Shown here: piece after piece, positions 47,054 to 60,309 of the stretch
Layout: each line of letters starts with the position of its first letter
Position numbering within the stretch: the stretch's first letter is position 1
Translations under genes and position numbers: made by a program
DNA from: Sipunculus nudus
Taxonomy: Eukaryota > Annelida > Sipuncula > Golfingiida > Sipunculidae
Direction of reading: 5' to 3'
Length of the DNA: 64,000 bases
NCBI GenBank assembly: GCA_026874595.1
Contig: CM049314.1
Location: 77,857,300 to 77,921,299, forward strand
The notes under the pieces: model-generated
What the model was told of the DNA's origin: nothing
Seen by the model: the letters and a program-made list of their open reading frames with translations, nothing else
Databases searched by the model: none

Positions 47054-49242
47054 TTTACAGTTCTCCCTATTGTCTAAAGTTATGTTTTTTTTGGTATCCC
47101 AATTAGCGTAGAGCTATGAATATTCCTTTTTGTTTTAAGTATACCTTAAGAAAAAAATTTACATTACCGAACGCCATGATATGAACCATGGAACGCCCCG
47201 TATGGGTAAAGTTGGTTCTACAATCCTTGTTTAATAAATTAAGATTATTTTTATCATTTCTGGTAGCTTACAGTTAAATTTTGTCCAAGAATCAGAAGGG
47301 GGAGGGGGTATGGTGTGTTTCTGTGTGTGTGTGTGCGGGGGGGGGGGGGTCCAATGAATCCTGAGTTACGATGCCAATTTTCAAAACAATATAAAGGGAG
47401 GGTAAGTATATCCCCGGGACATCAGCAACTGCTGGCAGAAAGAATGTCGCCGGAAACTTGCAAATGAAAATTAAACTTTTGCAGTCAGAACTTCATGGAA
47501 ACAAAATAAGCGTTTTAATGAACAGAGGAATCTAATACGAAGGAGAATATTGTCATGTATCGTTCACATAGAAACATAGATACTATCACTCAATTTCTAA
47601 AAAGTAATTTTTAGTTATGTTATGACAGGTATATATTCATCGAATAAATAGTCATAACTGATGACCTTGACTAATAATAATAATTATAATTATTATTATT
47701 ATTATTATTATAATAGATAAACAGTTCTTCCATAAGGCCAAATCTCCGATAACCATAATAAAAGTTGTGCTACACGATACCCAAAGGAAGCATTTATTCC
47801 TTAACCTATCCTTACTCGCTAACCCCCCCCCCCCCCATTCTCAATTTTCACTAGTTTATAGATAACAATATTTACCTCGGCGATTAATGATGTTTACTTC
47901 TCTGTAAAACCAGGTGGAGCAGGATTTGCATCTTTAGACGTGACACATGAAATGAGCCCTTTGCGCCCTTGTGAACTTTGTAAGTTTTGATTTTTTTTTT
48001 TTTTTTTTTTTGGGGGGGGGGGAGGTAAAGTCATCAAGATTCCACTTATTTAACATCATATCAATATGTTTTGTATAATGAGCTACAAAATGAACTTCCA
48101 TTTGGTATATCATACATACATCGCTCTTATTTCAAAGCAACAAATTGAATTAACACGTAAAAAGGTCTGTTAAAGTGGAACATATTCAATTCAACACTGA
48201 CAACCTTAGGGCGCTCTGTACAAAACCGCCCGCATATTTCAGCTTGGCATCAGCTGGTCCATTAAAGGTAGGACCTAACGAACAAACTGATGTATAATGC
48301 CCAATGTATATGTTTTGGTGCAGGTGTATGATTCCATAGAAGGGCCCTCCTTCTACACTAATCTGACATTCTTTTCCATATTATCCTGTACCAGGCTCTC
48401 ATTAACAAACCAGACACTCCAACCTGTCCCTCTTAACTGGCTTTTTGATAACGAAAATCCGTATACATCTCAGTTCTGAACAAATTATTTACTTCCAAAA
48501 GAAAATATCTTTCCAGCTGTCAAAGCAATGAACCCAAAGCAGTAGGAGTTTAATGGTTGCTGTCTCTTCTGTAACCAGCTCAGCAAGCAGTAACTGTAAC
48601 TTTAATCAGAGACAACAGGGCAGTCTCTTGTTTTCTTGTCAGCGCTGCAGCAGTTTGATGTCCTGCTGAATGAATGGTTTGAGGAACTTTCCTCTGTCAG
48701 GTAGAGCACTGTGTTCATAATGCATCTTTACAAAAAAGCACCCTATGGCCACCTGTTCAAATATAATAACCAGGTGTGTAGGCAGGGACGGATCCAGGCG
48801 TTTGGAGAAAGAGGGGTCCACCCAGAAAGTGGCGTGGTAATGAGAGTTGGTTGCATAATAATCTATGAAAAATAAATAAACTTTTGGTTTTAAGACTAAG
48901 GTCCGACGAAAGTGGGTCAAGGCCGCTATATTTGGTTTGAAACCAAGGGGCGTCAATACAGGGGGATGGATTTTAGCAAGAGGGATCGGCCCGGTTCTGG
49001 TTGATTACCCGTGAAGATTTCTTATAAGATAACGCTGTCTTGTCATTTTAAGTTTTAAAATATTTTAAGAGGGGCTTGTTGCACAAAAATTGATTCTTGG
49101 ATGTATATTAATACGATAAGTGTGATATTCTACTGTTCGTGGCATTGAATTATCATTGATATCTATTAATCTTATCTTTAATCCCACATGAAATGAAGAG
49201 CCAACTTTTGTCATATTCCCCGAGCAACCGAAATGTTTTATG

Positions 49243-49306
<64 letters not shown>

Positions 49307-49814
49307 GAGGAAGATGGAACCAGTCTGACGGAAAGTCGGAATTTGCAACTGGGAAAAATGAAGATGGCGTTGTGCTTGGCGTAACCGGCTTAAGGCTTAA
49401 AGCGCGGTACCAGTCTAGTTTTAAACCTGCTGATACAGCAAGATGCAACAAAAAGTAAATAGTTATGATCACTTAGGTGTAATACGGCAGCCGGAAGTTG
49501 AGTTAAATATTAAAGCGATTTATCTTTCTGACATTTGTCAACGTTTGTAATAGATTTAAAAAAAAAAGGGCATGGAAATATTTAATCAGCTGTAATAATC
49601 TAAGACCTCAATGTCGCCCTACTTATGTAGCTGGTGCGTTAGGGTTTGATGCCACTTAATGTTTGTAGTCGATAGCACGTAAAGAACATAAAGACCAATG
49701 GTCTCCCCATGGCCCTTTTGTAACGCGAGACTCGTCCCGGGCACTTCGCACAGTTCCATAAAATGTCCGCCTCCGAATACCTGACATATTTACAAAGCTT
49801 GAACTACATGTTGG
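47054..49814. other. Intergenic DNA rich in homopolymer and simple repeats
   Basis: Holds G-runs near 47336-47350, (ATT)n at 47680-47712, a C-run near 47823-47837, a T-run followed by a G-run at 47991-48022, and (TA)n at 49245-49303. A minus-strand frame at 48639-48956 (105 codons) starts only at TTG and shows no motif, so I do not call it a gene. Confidence 0.5.
49245..49303. repeat. (TA)n microsatellite
   Basis: About 59 bp of TA repeats. Confidence 0.95.
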
Positions 49815-50045
49815 TTGCTTATTACCTCCTCTAGAAGAGTATGCGTTCATTCCCGTTCGTGCTTGTGTGTTTTATGATGTGTGGATGTGTATTTGTGTTT
49901 CTGTGTGTGTATTTGCTCACATCATAACTCGGACAATCATGCACGGAATATCTTGAAATGAGGAAGAATCGATTTCAGAGAGATGATAAATACATGTCAT
50001 ATAAGAACCAATATTAACTAAGTGAAGGCCTCGATGAAACGACAA
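49815..50045 (+). repeat. Dispersed repeat family R2, partial copy
   Basis: Shares AGAGTATGCGTTCATTCCCG, a GT-rich stretch, TCACATCATAACTC and GGAATATCTTGAAATGA with 54606-55060 and 58085-58570, in the same order and orientation. The distal half of the family is missing here. Confidence 0.7.
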
Positions 50046-51157
50046 AAGACGTGGCTTAGCGGATAAGACACTGGACATAAGACACAGGATAAAAGCCAAT
50101 AACCCCAGTGAATTACTTAGTACATTAACTGCTCAGTACATTAAATATGCTAGTTTGGCCGAAACCTGGAGAATTATAAAGAAAAGGGTGAACTATAGAT
50201 TAATAAAGTATTTTTTCCTTTTATATTTCACGTCGAAAATATTTAGGGTAGTATCAATGTGTCATTAATTGCAATACATTTATCCTGGTGAATTCAATTT
50301 CGTTGATATTCTCGCTACTTTGCAGCTTTCTCCGCGATGGCTGCCGCAGCTTCGCCTAACATTTTTAGCTTAAATTAGCTTGGTAATACAAATTTAAAAT
50401 CAACAGCTAAAAGGGCATCAAACGCATCATTACAACGCCATTGATTTCAGCCACAGATGACTTCAGGCTAGTCCCCATTTAAAAATACCCTCGGTAATCG
50501 AACATCGAGTTCATTTAACCCCCAGGGGTAGTCGAAACCTATCATATTACCCCCGCACCGTTTTAGACTCCCCCCTCGCTGACTCAACTAAATCATGATT
50601 TCTTATGATTTTTTTTTTAACACAGGATATATTATTACAATGATATACGTTAAAGATACAACATTTAAATTATGGAATAAGTGTACGAAAAATAAGATTT
50701 TCTAAAATGATAAAGTAGCCCAGTCACCTATAAAGCATGTTAAATGAACACGATAATAGCTTCTTCCTTTTAAAATATATCTATACCTGCCTATATATTG
50801 CCTTGAAACCGTTTGCTCACACTTGTTGACGAGAGTTAAAAACAATGAACCGGGCGCGATCACATTTGTCAATATAGATACAACGTGTGGGGCCGTTTGC
50901 ATCGCGGAGCCACTATATGTGTCAATCAAAATATGCCCTGAATGATTTGGCTAAGAAAATGTTATACATGTTTCTGCTTGCTAAAAAGCCGACTGTTGCG
51001 ACTCACGATGGGACATCCGGTCACGCGGCCTTTTTATGGTTAAAAGTAAAACGTCTGTGTTAATCAACAGGAACAGCTGTAATAAGGTGTAAAACAGCCG
51101 TACTTAGTCTATGTGCTTGGATGGTTTTGCTGGGAAACTTTTTTTATGAAGCAAAAC
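50046..51157. other. Intergenic DNA before the minisatellite, nothing recognised
   Basis: No motif or repeat seen. The minus-strand frame at 50702-50929 has no recognised feature. Confidence 0.5.
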
Positions 51158-51159
51158 AG

Positions 51160-54100
51160 ATTCCTGATTATATCCCTTATATCCCTGTTCCTGATTATAT
51201 CCCTTATACCCCTGTTCCTGATTATATCCCTAATATCCCTGTTCCTGATTATATCTTTTATATCCCGGTTCCTGATTATATCCCTTATATTCCTGTTCCT
51301 GATTATATCCCTTATACCCCTGTTCCTGATTATATCCCTTATATCCCTGTTCCTGATTATATCCCTTATATCCCTGTTCCTGATTATATCCCTTATATCT
51401 CTGTTCCTGATTATATCCTTTATATCCCGGTTCCTGATTATATCCCTTATATTCCTGTTCCTGATTATATCCCTTATACCCCTGTTCCTGATTATATCCC
51501 TTATACACCTGTTCCTGATTATATCCATTATATTCCTGTTCCTGATTATATCCCCTATATCCCTGTTCCTGATTATATCCCTTATATCCCTGTTCCTGAT
51601 TATATCCCTTATATCCCTGTTCCTGATAATATCCCTTATATCCCTGTTCCTGATAATATCCCTTATATCCCTGTTCCTGATTATATCCCTTATATTCCTG
51701 TTCCTGATTATATCCCCTATATCCCTGTTCCTGATTATATCCCTTATATCCCTGTTCCTGATTATATCCATTATATCCCTGTTCCTGATTATATCCCTTA
51801 TATTCCGGTTCCTGATTATATCCCTTATATCTCTGTTCCTGATTATATCCCTTATATCCCTGTTCCTGATTATATCCTTTATATCCCTGTTTCTGATTAT
51901 ATCCCTTATATCCCTGTTCCTGATTATATCCCTTATATCCCTGTTCCTAATTATATCCCTTATATTCCTGTTCCTGATTATATCCCTTATATTCCTGTTC
52001 CTGATTATATCCTTTATATCCCTGTTCCTGATTATATCACTTATATCCCGGTTCCTGATTATATCCCTTATATTCCTGTTCTTGATTATATCCCTTATAC
52101 CCCTGTTCCTGATTATATGCCTTATATCCCTGCTCCTGATTATATCTTTTATATCCCGGTTCCTGATAATATCCCTTATATCCCTGTTCCTAATAATATC
52201 CCTTATATCCCTGTTCCTGATTATATCCCTTATATCCCTGTTCCTGATTATATCCCTTATATCCCTGTTCCTGATAATATCCCTTATATCCCTGTTCCTT
52301 ATTATATCCCTTATATCCCTGTTCCTGATTATATCCCTTATATCCCTGTTCCTGATAACATCCTTTATACCCCTGTTCCTGATTATATCCCTTATATCCC
52401 TGTTCCTGATTATATCCCTTATACCCCTGTTCCTGATTATATCCTTTATGTCCCGGTTCCTGATTATATCCCTTATATTCCTGTTCCTGATTATATCCCT
52501 TATATCCCTGTTCCTGATTATATCCCTTATATCCCTGTTCCTGATTATATCATTTATATCCCTGTTCCTGATTATATCTCTTGTATCCCTGCTCCTGATT
52601 ATATCCCTTATACCCCTGTTCCTGATTATATCCCTTATACCCCTGTTCCTGATAATATCCCTTATACCCCTGTTCCTGATTATATCCTTTATGTCCCGGT
52701 TCCTGATTATATCCCTTATATTCCTGTTCCTGATTATATCCCTTATATCCCTGCTCCTGATTATTTCCCTTATATCCCTGTTCCTGAATATATCCCTTAT
52801 ACCCCTGTTCCTGATAATATCCTTTATATCCCTGTTCCTGATTATATCATTTATATCCCTGTTCCTGATTATATCTCTTATATCCCTGCTCCTGATTATA
52901 TCCCTTATACCCCTGTTCCTGATTATATCCCTTATACCCCTGTTCCTGATAATATCCCTTATACCCCTGTTCCTGATTATATCCTTTATGTCCCGGTTCC
53001 TGATTATATCCCTTATATTCCTGTTCCTGATTATATCCCTTATATCCCTGTTCCTGATTATATCCCTTATATCCCTGCTCCTGATTATTTCCCTTATATC
53101 CCTGTTCCTGATAATATCCTTTATATCCCTGTTCCTGATAATATCCTTTATATCCCTGTTCCTGATTATATCCCTTATATTCCTGTTCCTGATTATATCC
53201 CTTATATCCCTGTTCCTGATTATATCCCTTATATCCCTGTTCCTGATTATTTCCCTTATATCCCTGTTCCTGATTATATCCCTTATATCCCTGCTCCTGA
53301 TTATTTCCCTTATATCCCTGTTCCTGATAATATCCTTTATATCCCTGTTCCTGAGTATATCCCTTATATTCCTGTTCCTGATTATATCCCTTATATCCCT
53401 GCTCCTGATTATTTCCCTTATATCCCTGTTCCTGAATATATCCCTTATACCCCTGTTCCTGATAATATCCTTTATATCCCTGTTCCTGATTATATCATTT
53501 ATATCCCTGTTCCTGATTATATCTCTTATATCCCTGCTCCTGATTATATCCCTTATACCCCTGTTCCTGATTATATCCCTTATACCCCTGTTCCTGATAA
53601 TATCCCTTATACCCCTGTTCCTGATTATATCCTTTATGTCCCGGTTCCTGATTATATCCCTTATATCCCTGTTCCTGATAATATCCTTTATATCCCTGCT
53701 CCTGATTATTTCCCTTATATCACTGTTCCTGATTATATCCCTTATACCCCTGTTCCTGATAATATCCTTTATATCCCTGTTCCTGATTATATCATTTATA
53801 TCCCTGTTCCTGATTATATCCCTTATATCCCTGCTCCTGATTATTTCCCTTATATCCCTGTTCCTGATTATATCCCTTATATCCCTGTTCCTGATTATAT
53901 CTCTTATATCACTGTTCCTGATTATATCCCTTATACCCCTGTTCCTGATAATATCCTTTATATCCCTGTTCCTGATTATATCATTTATATCCCTGTTCCT
54001 GATTATATCCCTTTTATCCCTGTTCCTGATTATATCCCTTATATCCCTGTTCCTGATTATATCTCTTATATCCCTGCTCCTGATTATTTCCCTTATATCA

Positions 54101-54606
54101 CTGTTCCTGATAATATCCTTTATACCCCTGTTCCTGATTATATCCCTTATATCCCTGTTCCTGATTATATCCCTTATACCCCTGTTCCTGATTATATCCT
54201 TTATATCCCGGTTACTGATTATATCCCTTATATTCATGTTCCTGATTATATCCCTTATATCCCTGTTCCTGATTATATCCCTTATATCCCTGTTCCTGAA
54301 TATATCCCTTATATCCCTGCTCCTGATTATGTCCCTTATATCCCTGTTCCTGATTATATCCCTTATATCCCGGTTCCTGATTATATCCCTTATATCCATG
54401 TTCCTGATTATATCTCTTATATCCCTGTTCCTGATTATATCCTTTATATCCCTGTTTTTGATTATATCCCTTATATCCCTGTTCCTGATTATATCCCTTA
54501 TACCCCTGTTCCTGATTATATCCCTTATCTCCCTGTTCCTGATTATATCCTTTATATCCCGGTTCCTAATTATATCCCTTATATCCCTGTTCCTGATTAT
54601 ATCCCT
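51160..54606. repeat. 27-bp minisatellite, ~128 units, open in three frames
   Basis: The unit is CCTGATTATATCCC joined to TTATATCCCTGTT, with an internal TTATATCCC duplication. About 3.45 kb, with essentially no length change that is not a multiple of 27. Because 27 is divisible by 3, three frames stay open throughout: on + PDYIPYIPV (51121-54759) and LFLIISLIS (51113-54610), and on - RDIRDIIRN (51109-54399). A fourth, on -, reads GYKGYNQEQ and is broken only rarely (for example near 51230 and 51946). Variants are point changes such as ATC/ACC, CCC/CCT, TAT/AAT. Blocks of variants recur at multiples of 27 (TTTATGTCCCGG at 52445, 52688, 52985, 53633), showing higher-order duplication. Changes hit first and second codon positions in every frame, so I treat it as non-coding. 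Confidence 0.95.
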
Positions 54607-55060
54607 TTAATTATACGATTGATTGCCTTCGTCAGGAGGGTATGCGTTCATTTCCGTTCGCGCATGTGTGTGTACGTGTGTAGGAGATGGTGTGATGGTG
54701 TTTTCTGTTTTTGTGTTTTTGAATGTGTGTGTGTGTTCCTTTATTCGGTCACATCATAACTCCGTAATGAACGGAATCACATGAAATGACCAGGAAACAT
54801 CGGGAATGGGGCAATTAAGAATCAGATTTTGGTGTGTCATGATCCGGTTCCAGAATGGACTTACAGGAATATTCACAAATGTGAAGTAACATATCCGATT
54901 GAACAATGTCATATGGACGGAATAAGTGTATGAAAACATCTTTTTGGGAACATATCCCCCAATTAACCTGGGAATACGGGGTCAATAAGTGAACAAAACA
55001 CGGGTTTCGGTGTACCCCACATTATGGCCCGCCCACATGGCGGAGGCATGCATTCCTGTG
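54606..55060 (+). repeat. Dispersed repeat family R2, long copy
   Basis: Begins as the minisatellite ends (TTAATTATACGATTGATTGC, then TATGCGTTCATTTCCGTTCG), runs through a GT-rich part, CACATCATAACTCCGTAATG, CCAGGAAACATCGGGAATGG and ACCTGGGAATACGGGGTCAA, and ends near CACATGGCGGAGGCATGCAT. It matches 58085-58570 over the full length. No protein. The family is not one I can name. Confidence 0.78.
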
Positions 55061-58000
55061 AATGAATATATCAAGTTATATTTATAATAATGACTCATAC
55101 ACTTCAACAAAACACATTACACATTTCATTACTTTACATGCAAACATGAGATGTAAAAAGTTTTAAACTAATTTGGAAATCTAGAAGAAGAAAAGTATAT
55201 GAATTTTAAGGAAATAAACATAAAGAAACTACTGTTTTGCAAGGGTAATCTGGAATCGTAAGGGGTAAACTAAAATTTGAAGTTACCGATTACCCCCCCC
55301 CCCCCCCCACACACACCCACATAACCTAAACACACACCCGGTAATCTCAGCCAGGGGTAATCTGATATTGCTACACCTTGACTTACCAGCGCTTTAACCA
55401 ATTTGTCTGTACGCCTGCGGCAGTTGTGCGTTATTTAGGGCTCCAGACATAAACACTTTCAGTTTAACAAGAAAACTCAGACAGGAAATAAAGCCTCATT
55501 AGTTTTTACATCAAACGGAAGCAGAACTAGTCAGACATGAAATGTATAATACAAATTTTGAAGGAAAGAAATTATATATGTTGCTGTACTTTGACAAGAT
55601 GAATTGCTTTATGTTTTAATTCCCAAAAATAATTTTACCCAGAAAAGGTATCCATCGTTTTCATTCACCATACTTACCTATATCGTTTAAAACAACCACA
55701 CGTATTAAAACATATTTTATTATGATGCCTATATAAAGTTTGATTTAATTCAGAAATCTTAAAAAAAAGTATCTCCTTAATCAAATTCTGCTTGAGACAA
55801 TAAATGAGCTTTGTGATCATTCAGTGATAAGATACCAGACCTGAGACGTCTGATAAAGACAAGTAAACCTTTCAACCCGTCAGAAAATAAAACTGAATAA
55901 TGCCGGCACATCACCTGGTCCCGCGCAAATTCACAAAGCAAGATTTTATATTTCCAACCAGTGTTTCTTCTTTCATGTTTCTTTATTTTGTTTGGGAGTT
56001 GTCGCGTGAGCGCAAGATCGGACTGCTGGTTACGCAGTCTTGTTATGGTAAACAGACACACGTGACAAACATAGAACCATAACAACGTATAAAACAGGTG
56101 AATTGGAGAGAGTAAATCTGTGTGCGGGGAACTTTTACTGGGAGACTTGTATTCAGCCAAACTGAAATAAAACCGAGAGAAAATCAGGGTCTAAAATTTT
56201 TCGAGGCGGTACGGAAAAAGGCCTCCAGCCCTTTCCTTGTTTTGATAACCATTCAATTTTACGGATATAATCAACTCAGTATTCAATTTAAGAACGAAGC
56301 AATTCTGTTATTGAAGCTGTACTAAAGATGGACTGTAAGACAGGGATGCACTTTTTTTTTCTCCATTTAATGCAATAAATATTCTCATGAACATACTTTA
56401 TCCACCATGACAAACTGATAAATAAGTCATATAGAAGTCTTAGCAGGCATCCCTCTAGCCCAAAGGCAAGCAACGTAGAAAAGATTACTAACACTTCAGT
56501 CTGTGTCTCTCATGCTATATTTACTATCAACAACTATGCTATCACAATAACGACAAAACCAATTGAATCTTGGAAGAATAAAAAAAAATATCAGAATGCT
56601 TCATGAATATATTCTATTATTTATTCGTTCAGGCTAACATTTTAAGGTAAAAATTACATGATTAAACCTACAAAGATCATGTTAAATGTCGATTTTACGA
56701 TAACATAACTGATTAATTAACCGGACACGATTTCACTGAAGAAAATGGTCGAAAAGCATATTGAAAATACTTCATACTCCTGATCAAACCAAGTCTGCTC
56801 TCATAGAATTTATGATGGAGAGCACGAAATCAAGATAAATGGACCTAATTATTTTTTTTCAACAATCTTCAGCCAATAAAGGAAGACTTAATGACCAGTG
56901 AAGTCAGAAAAAGTTCATATTATTTTGAAATTAGCATGATCTATTGTCCGTGTGTCATTAACAAACCTCAAAAGATGTGGAAAATTTCGGATCCCAGATT
57001 CACCATAATTGACTTTTTTATCATTTTCAATGAAGCATGCTTTTAATGAACATGAGAGGGACTGGGTTAAGTGAGGAGTCTTCTGTCATGAATCATCGTC
57101 AGAAGAAGGAACAGAGAACTTTAAACCATCAGGATAACAGCAGCTCTGATAACATTCACGTTGTTTTCATCTACTAAATATTAAGGATGTAGGATCCGAG
57201 TCGGAACTTGAACTCGAGTAAGGACTCCACTTTTTATGGACTCACATTATAGGAATTAGGGATGTCAGTCTTATCCGAATTAAAACTTAACTGGCATTCG
57301 GGCTCGTTTTGGCCTGCAGATTGGTGCTGAATTTCTCAGCGCCCTGGGGAGCATCCAACTAAAGCAGCCAGAAGGCGCTAGAATGTATTCCTTTTTCATT
57401 TTCGCACCGCCCAGACCAGCAACCATCCACTTCTGGGTTGGTTAAGGCTTTGGCTATGGGTCTTATCGCGGAAAGAAGGTCAGATCTGAGCGCGGGCTCA
57501 CAAACTTTGCGGTCATGAGTCTAGGGCTAAAACTATACCCAACAGTAATAGATCATTTCTAGCACACCAGCGAAATATGTTGTCCATACGTTACACTGAG
57601 CATTCTGGTCAGTAATGTTGACAAAAAGTATCATGTTTTGTTAAAGCCCTGTTATAGCTCAAGTACTAAAAGGGGGAAGTAAATTTGAGGTTCCCACATA
57701 AGCTTCACTATTGATCATTTGGGCGTGGTCCAGGGAAGCGTTGTTCTACCATAGACATTGCTGACACCCGTCCATTCCCGCAGACAGATTCTTGCCTGAA
57801 GCTGTCGGGGTACTTTCCTGTCGCATCCTCTTGCCCTCATCGAACCCTTACAGGTTTATTTCTCCAAGTTTCTCGAAACCGCTTATTGGGGCTGCCATTT
57901 GCGTACACACTAAAACCCGGGTGTCACAGGTCGCATGTTGAAATTATGAATATACCGCTTATCATATTTAAGCAGTGGAAATAAAGGCTTAGACTCCGCC

Positions 58001-58084
58001 AGGTAAAGAGGGAAGGCTGATAGGTGACGATGGGTTTATTTCTTTCTCAGTTTATTTAACTTTATTGAATTGTGTCGCTTTTAA
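55061..58084. other. Intergenic DNA, nothing firm
   Basis: A minus-strand frame of 127 codons (55777-56160) starts only at TTG and shows no domain. A C-run near 55292-55307 is followed by CACACACCCA. 57200-57900 is somewhat GC-richer but has no coding motif I recognise. Confidence 0.45.
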
Positions 58085-58570
58085 TGTTTTAATTGCTTTC
58101 GTCATTAGAGTATGCGTTTATTCCCGTCCGTGTTTGTGTGTGTGTGTGTGGGGGGGGGGGGGGGTGGATGGATTGTGTGTGATTGTTCACAACATAATTC
58201 AGGCAATGGAATCTCATAAAATATCCAGCGCATTCTGGGAATCGGCAAAGAAAGATTTGATTAGATTTAGGTTTGCATTGAGCGTCATCAGGGAATATTC
58301 ATAAATATACGGTCACTTATGCACGAATGAACCCTGGAATACGGGCCAAAATAGAAGTTAATTTAGATAAGGTACAGCCTCATGCGATGCGCAGTGTGGC
58401 CTATAGCAACCTGTTCAGGTCAAGGTCGAGCACCAAGCAGTGAACGCTGAGCGTTTTTGAATCGTGTGCTCTTGGTTCTGATGTGAATGAAGGCACACAA
58501 GGGTTAAGGAGCATCCAACAGTAGGGACTCCTATATGGCGGAGGCATGTGTTCATTGGAATTTAGATTTC
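58085..58570 (+). repeat. Dispersed repeat family R2, second long copy
   Basis: Aligns with 54606-55060: TTTTAATTGCTTTCGTCATT start, AGAGTATGCGTTTATTCCCG, GT then G run (58150-58165), CACAACATAATTCAGGCAAT, GGGAATATTCATAAATATAC, CCCTGGAATACGGGCC, and the final ATGGCGGAGGCATGTGTTCA. It has no 27-bp array at its 5' side, unlike the copy at 54606. Confidence 0.78.
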
Positions 58571-58639
58571 TAGTTTATGTCTATTACTTGCATTTCATTG
58601 AAAACGGTTTCGATTGCTTAAGGGTAGTTAAAAGCGCTC

Positions 58640-58651
58640 TGCAAGCAAACA

Positions 58652-58698
<47 letters not shown>

Positions 58699-58860
58699 GA
58701 TATTATTATTGTTATATTTATTATTATTATTTTTATTATTATTTTATCTATAATTCTCACCTTTATTATTGTTTTTTAGTTATTACTTTATTATTATTAT
58801 GATTATGTTGATGATGGTGATTATTATTATTATTATTATTATCATCATCAATGTTTTTTG
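58640..58860. repeat. (ATT)n and related trinucleotide tracts
   Basis: Long ATT repeat at about 58651-58700, degenerate continuation to about 58790, and a second tract at 58821-58842 ending in ATC repeats. The Ile-rich frame through it is an artefact. Confidence 0.9.
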
Positions 58861-60309
58861 CCTAAAACAACTGTTACAACTATATTTAAAAATCATATAA
58901 CATTAGCACTGCCAGCATTCAACCATCTTTTTAAACAAGATAAAGCTGTCATTTTGACAGGAAAAAAATCACGGGAAACTTCTCGGGTAAAAGTAGTTTC
59001 CAGACTTCTGCCGTAACTCAATAAAATTTTATCCCACAAAACAGGCTTTAAAAAACAGGATCAAAATACGTTTTTAGGGCTGAGAGCCAATCCTATCTTG
59101 TCGTATTTTGTCGTAGGTTCGTAACAGGCTTCAAGTTACTAAAAAAGTTAATTCTGAAAAAGATTGTTTTTAGGTTTCCGTTTGAAATCTCGACAGTAAA
59201 CAAGCTGTTTCCACGCAGGTCTGCGGTATGCTCTGAGACGTCTTTTTTTCTGATGTGACGTGACAGGTCCGGCTGTCCTGTAGCTTCTCGTAATTTATCC
59301 CTGTTTGTGAGAAACCTCGGGAATAACTACTCGCTGGCACGGAGGTCTTTACAGACATCGTATTCAGTTTTTCATTATATGACCTCATTGATGCTGTTAC
59401 CCATAAAGGACTTCCTGACAAGACGAAGGACATCTGAGGCTGCGACTGGTTTCTTCATAGATATATATTTTTCCTTAATATAAGTAGATACAAAAAAAGT
59501 ATCTTCTCTTTTACTGAATAAAGTATAATGATAGGAGAAAGTAAAACGAGTACGGGACACGTACCTTAATAATATATGACAAAGATAAGAAGCACACAAT
59601 ATGCTTTTATCAGTCAGGACTGTCAAGTGGTAAAATGCCTTGCTCTCTTCTCTGGCGACACGGGTTCGATTCCCAGCGTAGCTATAAGGGTGGGCTGTAC
59701 TAGTCCGTCCATGGTGGGTGGTTTTCTCCGTGTTCTCCTGTATTCTTATTTCAAAGATTAAAGTATGCAACCATCTGAGTCTGTGAGATTGTATTGCATT
59801 AGTTAGAAAACTATTTGTACAACTTTAGTTAATATTATCAAGTTGATTAAAATTTATATTAACGTATTAAATTATTATATAATCAGTCTAATCAAACCAA
59901 TGATTGCTACATAATTAAATCACATGAATAAAAAAGGTCGATTTTTGCGCAAGAATTAAAAATACACAGGACAAAATATCTGAACAGTCACAATGTCCTT
60001 GCAACCAGATATAGTAAAATGTATTATTTTTATCAGCCTTATAAAATTAAACCAACATCTAATACACTAATATAAAACAATAGTATATTTTAGCAGGTGC
60101 ACAGAAATGCCATCCGATTGTTCGTGCGTGGAGAATACATACCAGGAACGTATGTTTCTTTACCCAAAAAGTCTCCATAAACAAAACTGGTAATTTATTC
60201 ATCCAGGCAAGGCCTGATAAAGTAGACGGGGATGTATTTCCGTAGGAATTTGATGCCCAAATTGGGAAAATGACTTATTTAGCATAAACAGGATATGAAT
60301 TAATGAAAA
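58861..60309. other. Intergenic DNA around SINE family B
   Basis: Apart from the SINE at 59612-59762, no element or coding motif is visible. Confidence 0.45.
59612..59762 (+). mobile_element. tRNA-derived SINE family B
   Basis: An A box-like TCAAGTGGTAAAATGC and a perfect B box GGGTTCGATTCCC (59662-59674) are spaced as in a tRNA, but the presumed acceptor ends do not pair, so it is not a tRNA gene. The body has GTGGGTGGTTTTCTCCGTGT followed by TCTCC, which resembles the conserved central domain shared by several SINE families of fish and marine invertebrates. The end is CAAAGATTAAAGTATGC. Only one copy in the window. Confidence 0.68.

Noticed and set aside
48639-48956. 105-codon minus-strand frame beside GGGACGGATCCAGG
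   Set aside because: TTG start and no domain. The GGATCCAGG text resembles a terminal-repeat end, but no partner end was found.
51121-54759. Giant protein-coding gene of about 1,200 residues (PDYIPYIPV repeats), or its overlapping partners on both strands
   Set aside because: Openness follows from a 27-bp stop-free repeat unit. Substitutions alter amino acids freely in all frames, and there is no promoter or non-repeat domain.
55777-56160. 127-codon minus-strand frame
   Set aside because: It starts only at TTG, shows no recognisable motif, and a chance frame of this size is plausible in 64 kb.
59612-59685. tRNA gene with a perfect B box
   Set aside because: The would-be acceptor ends do not pair and the sequence continues into a SINE body.
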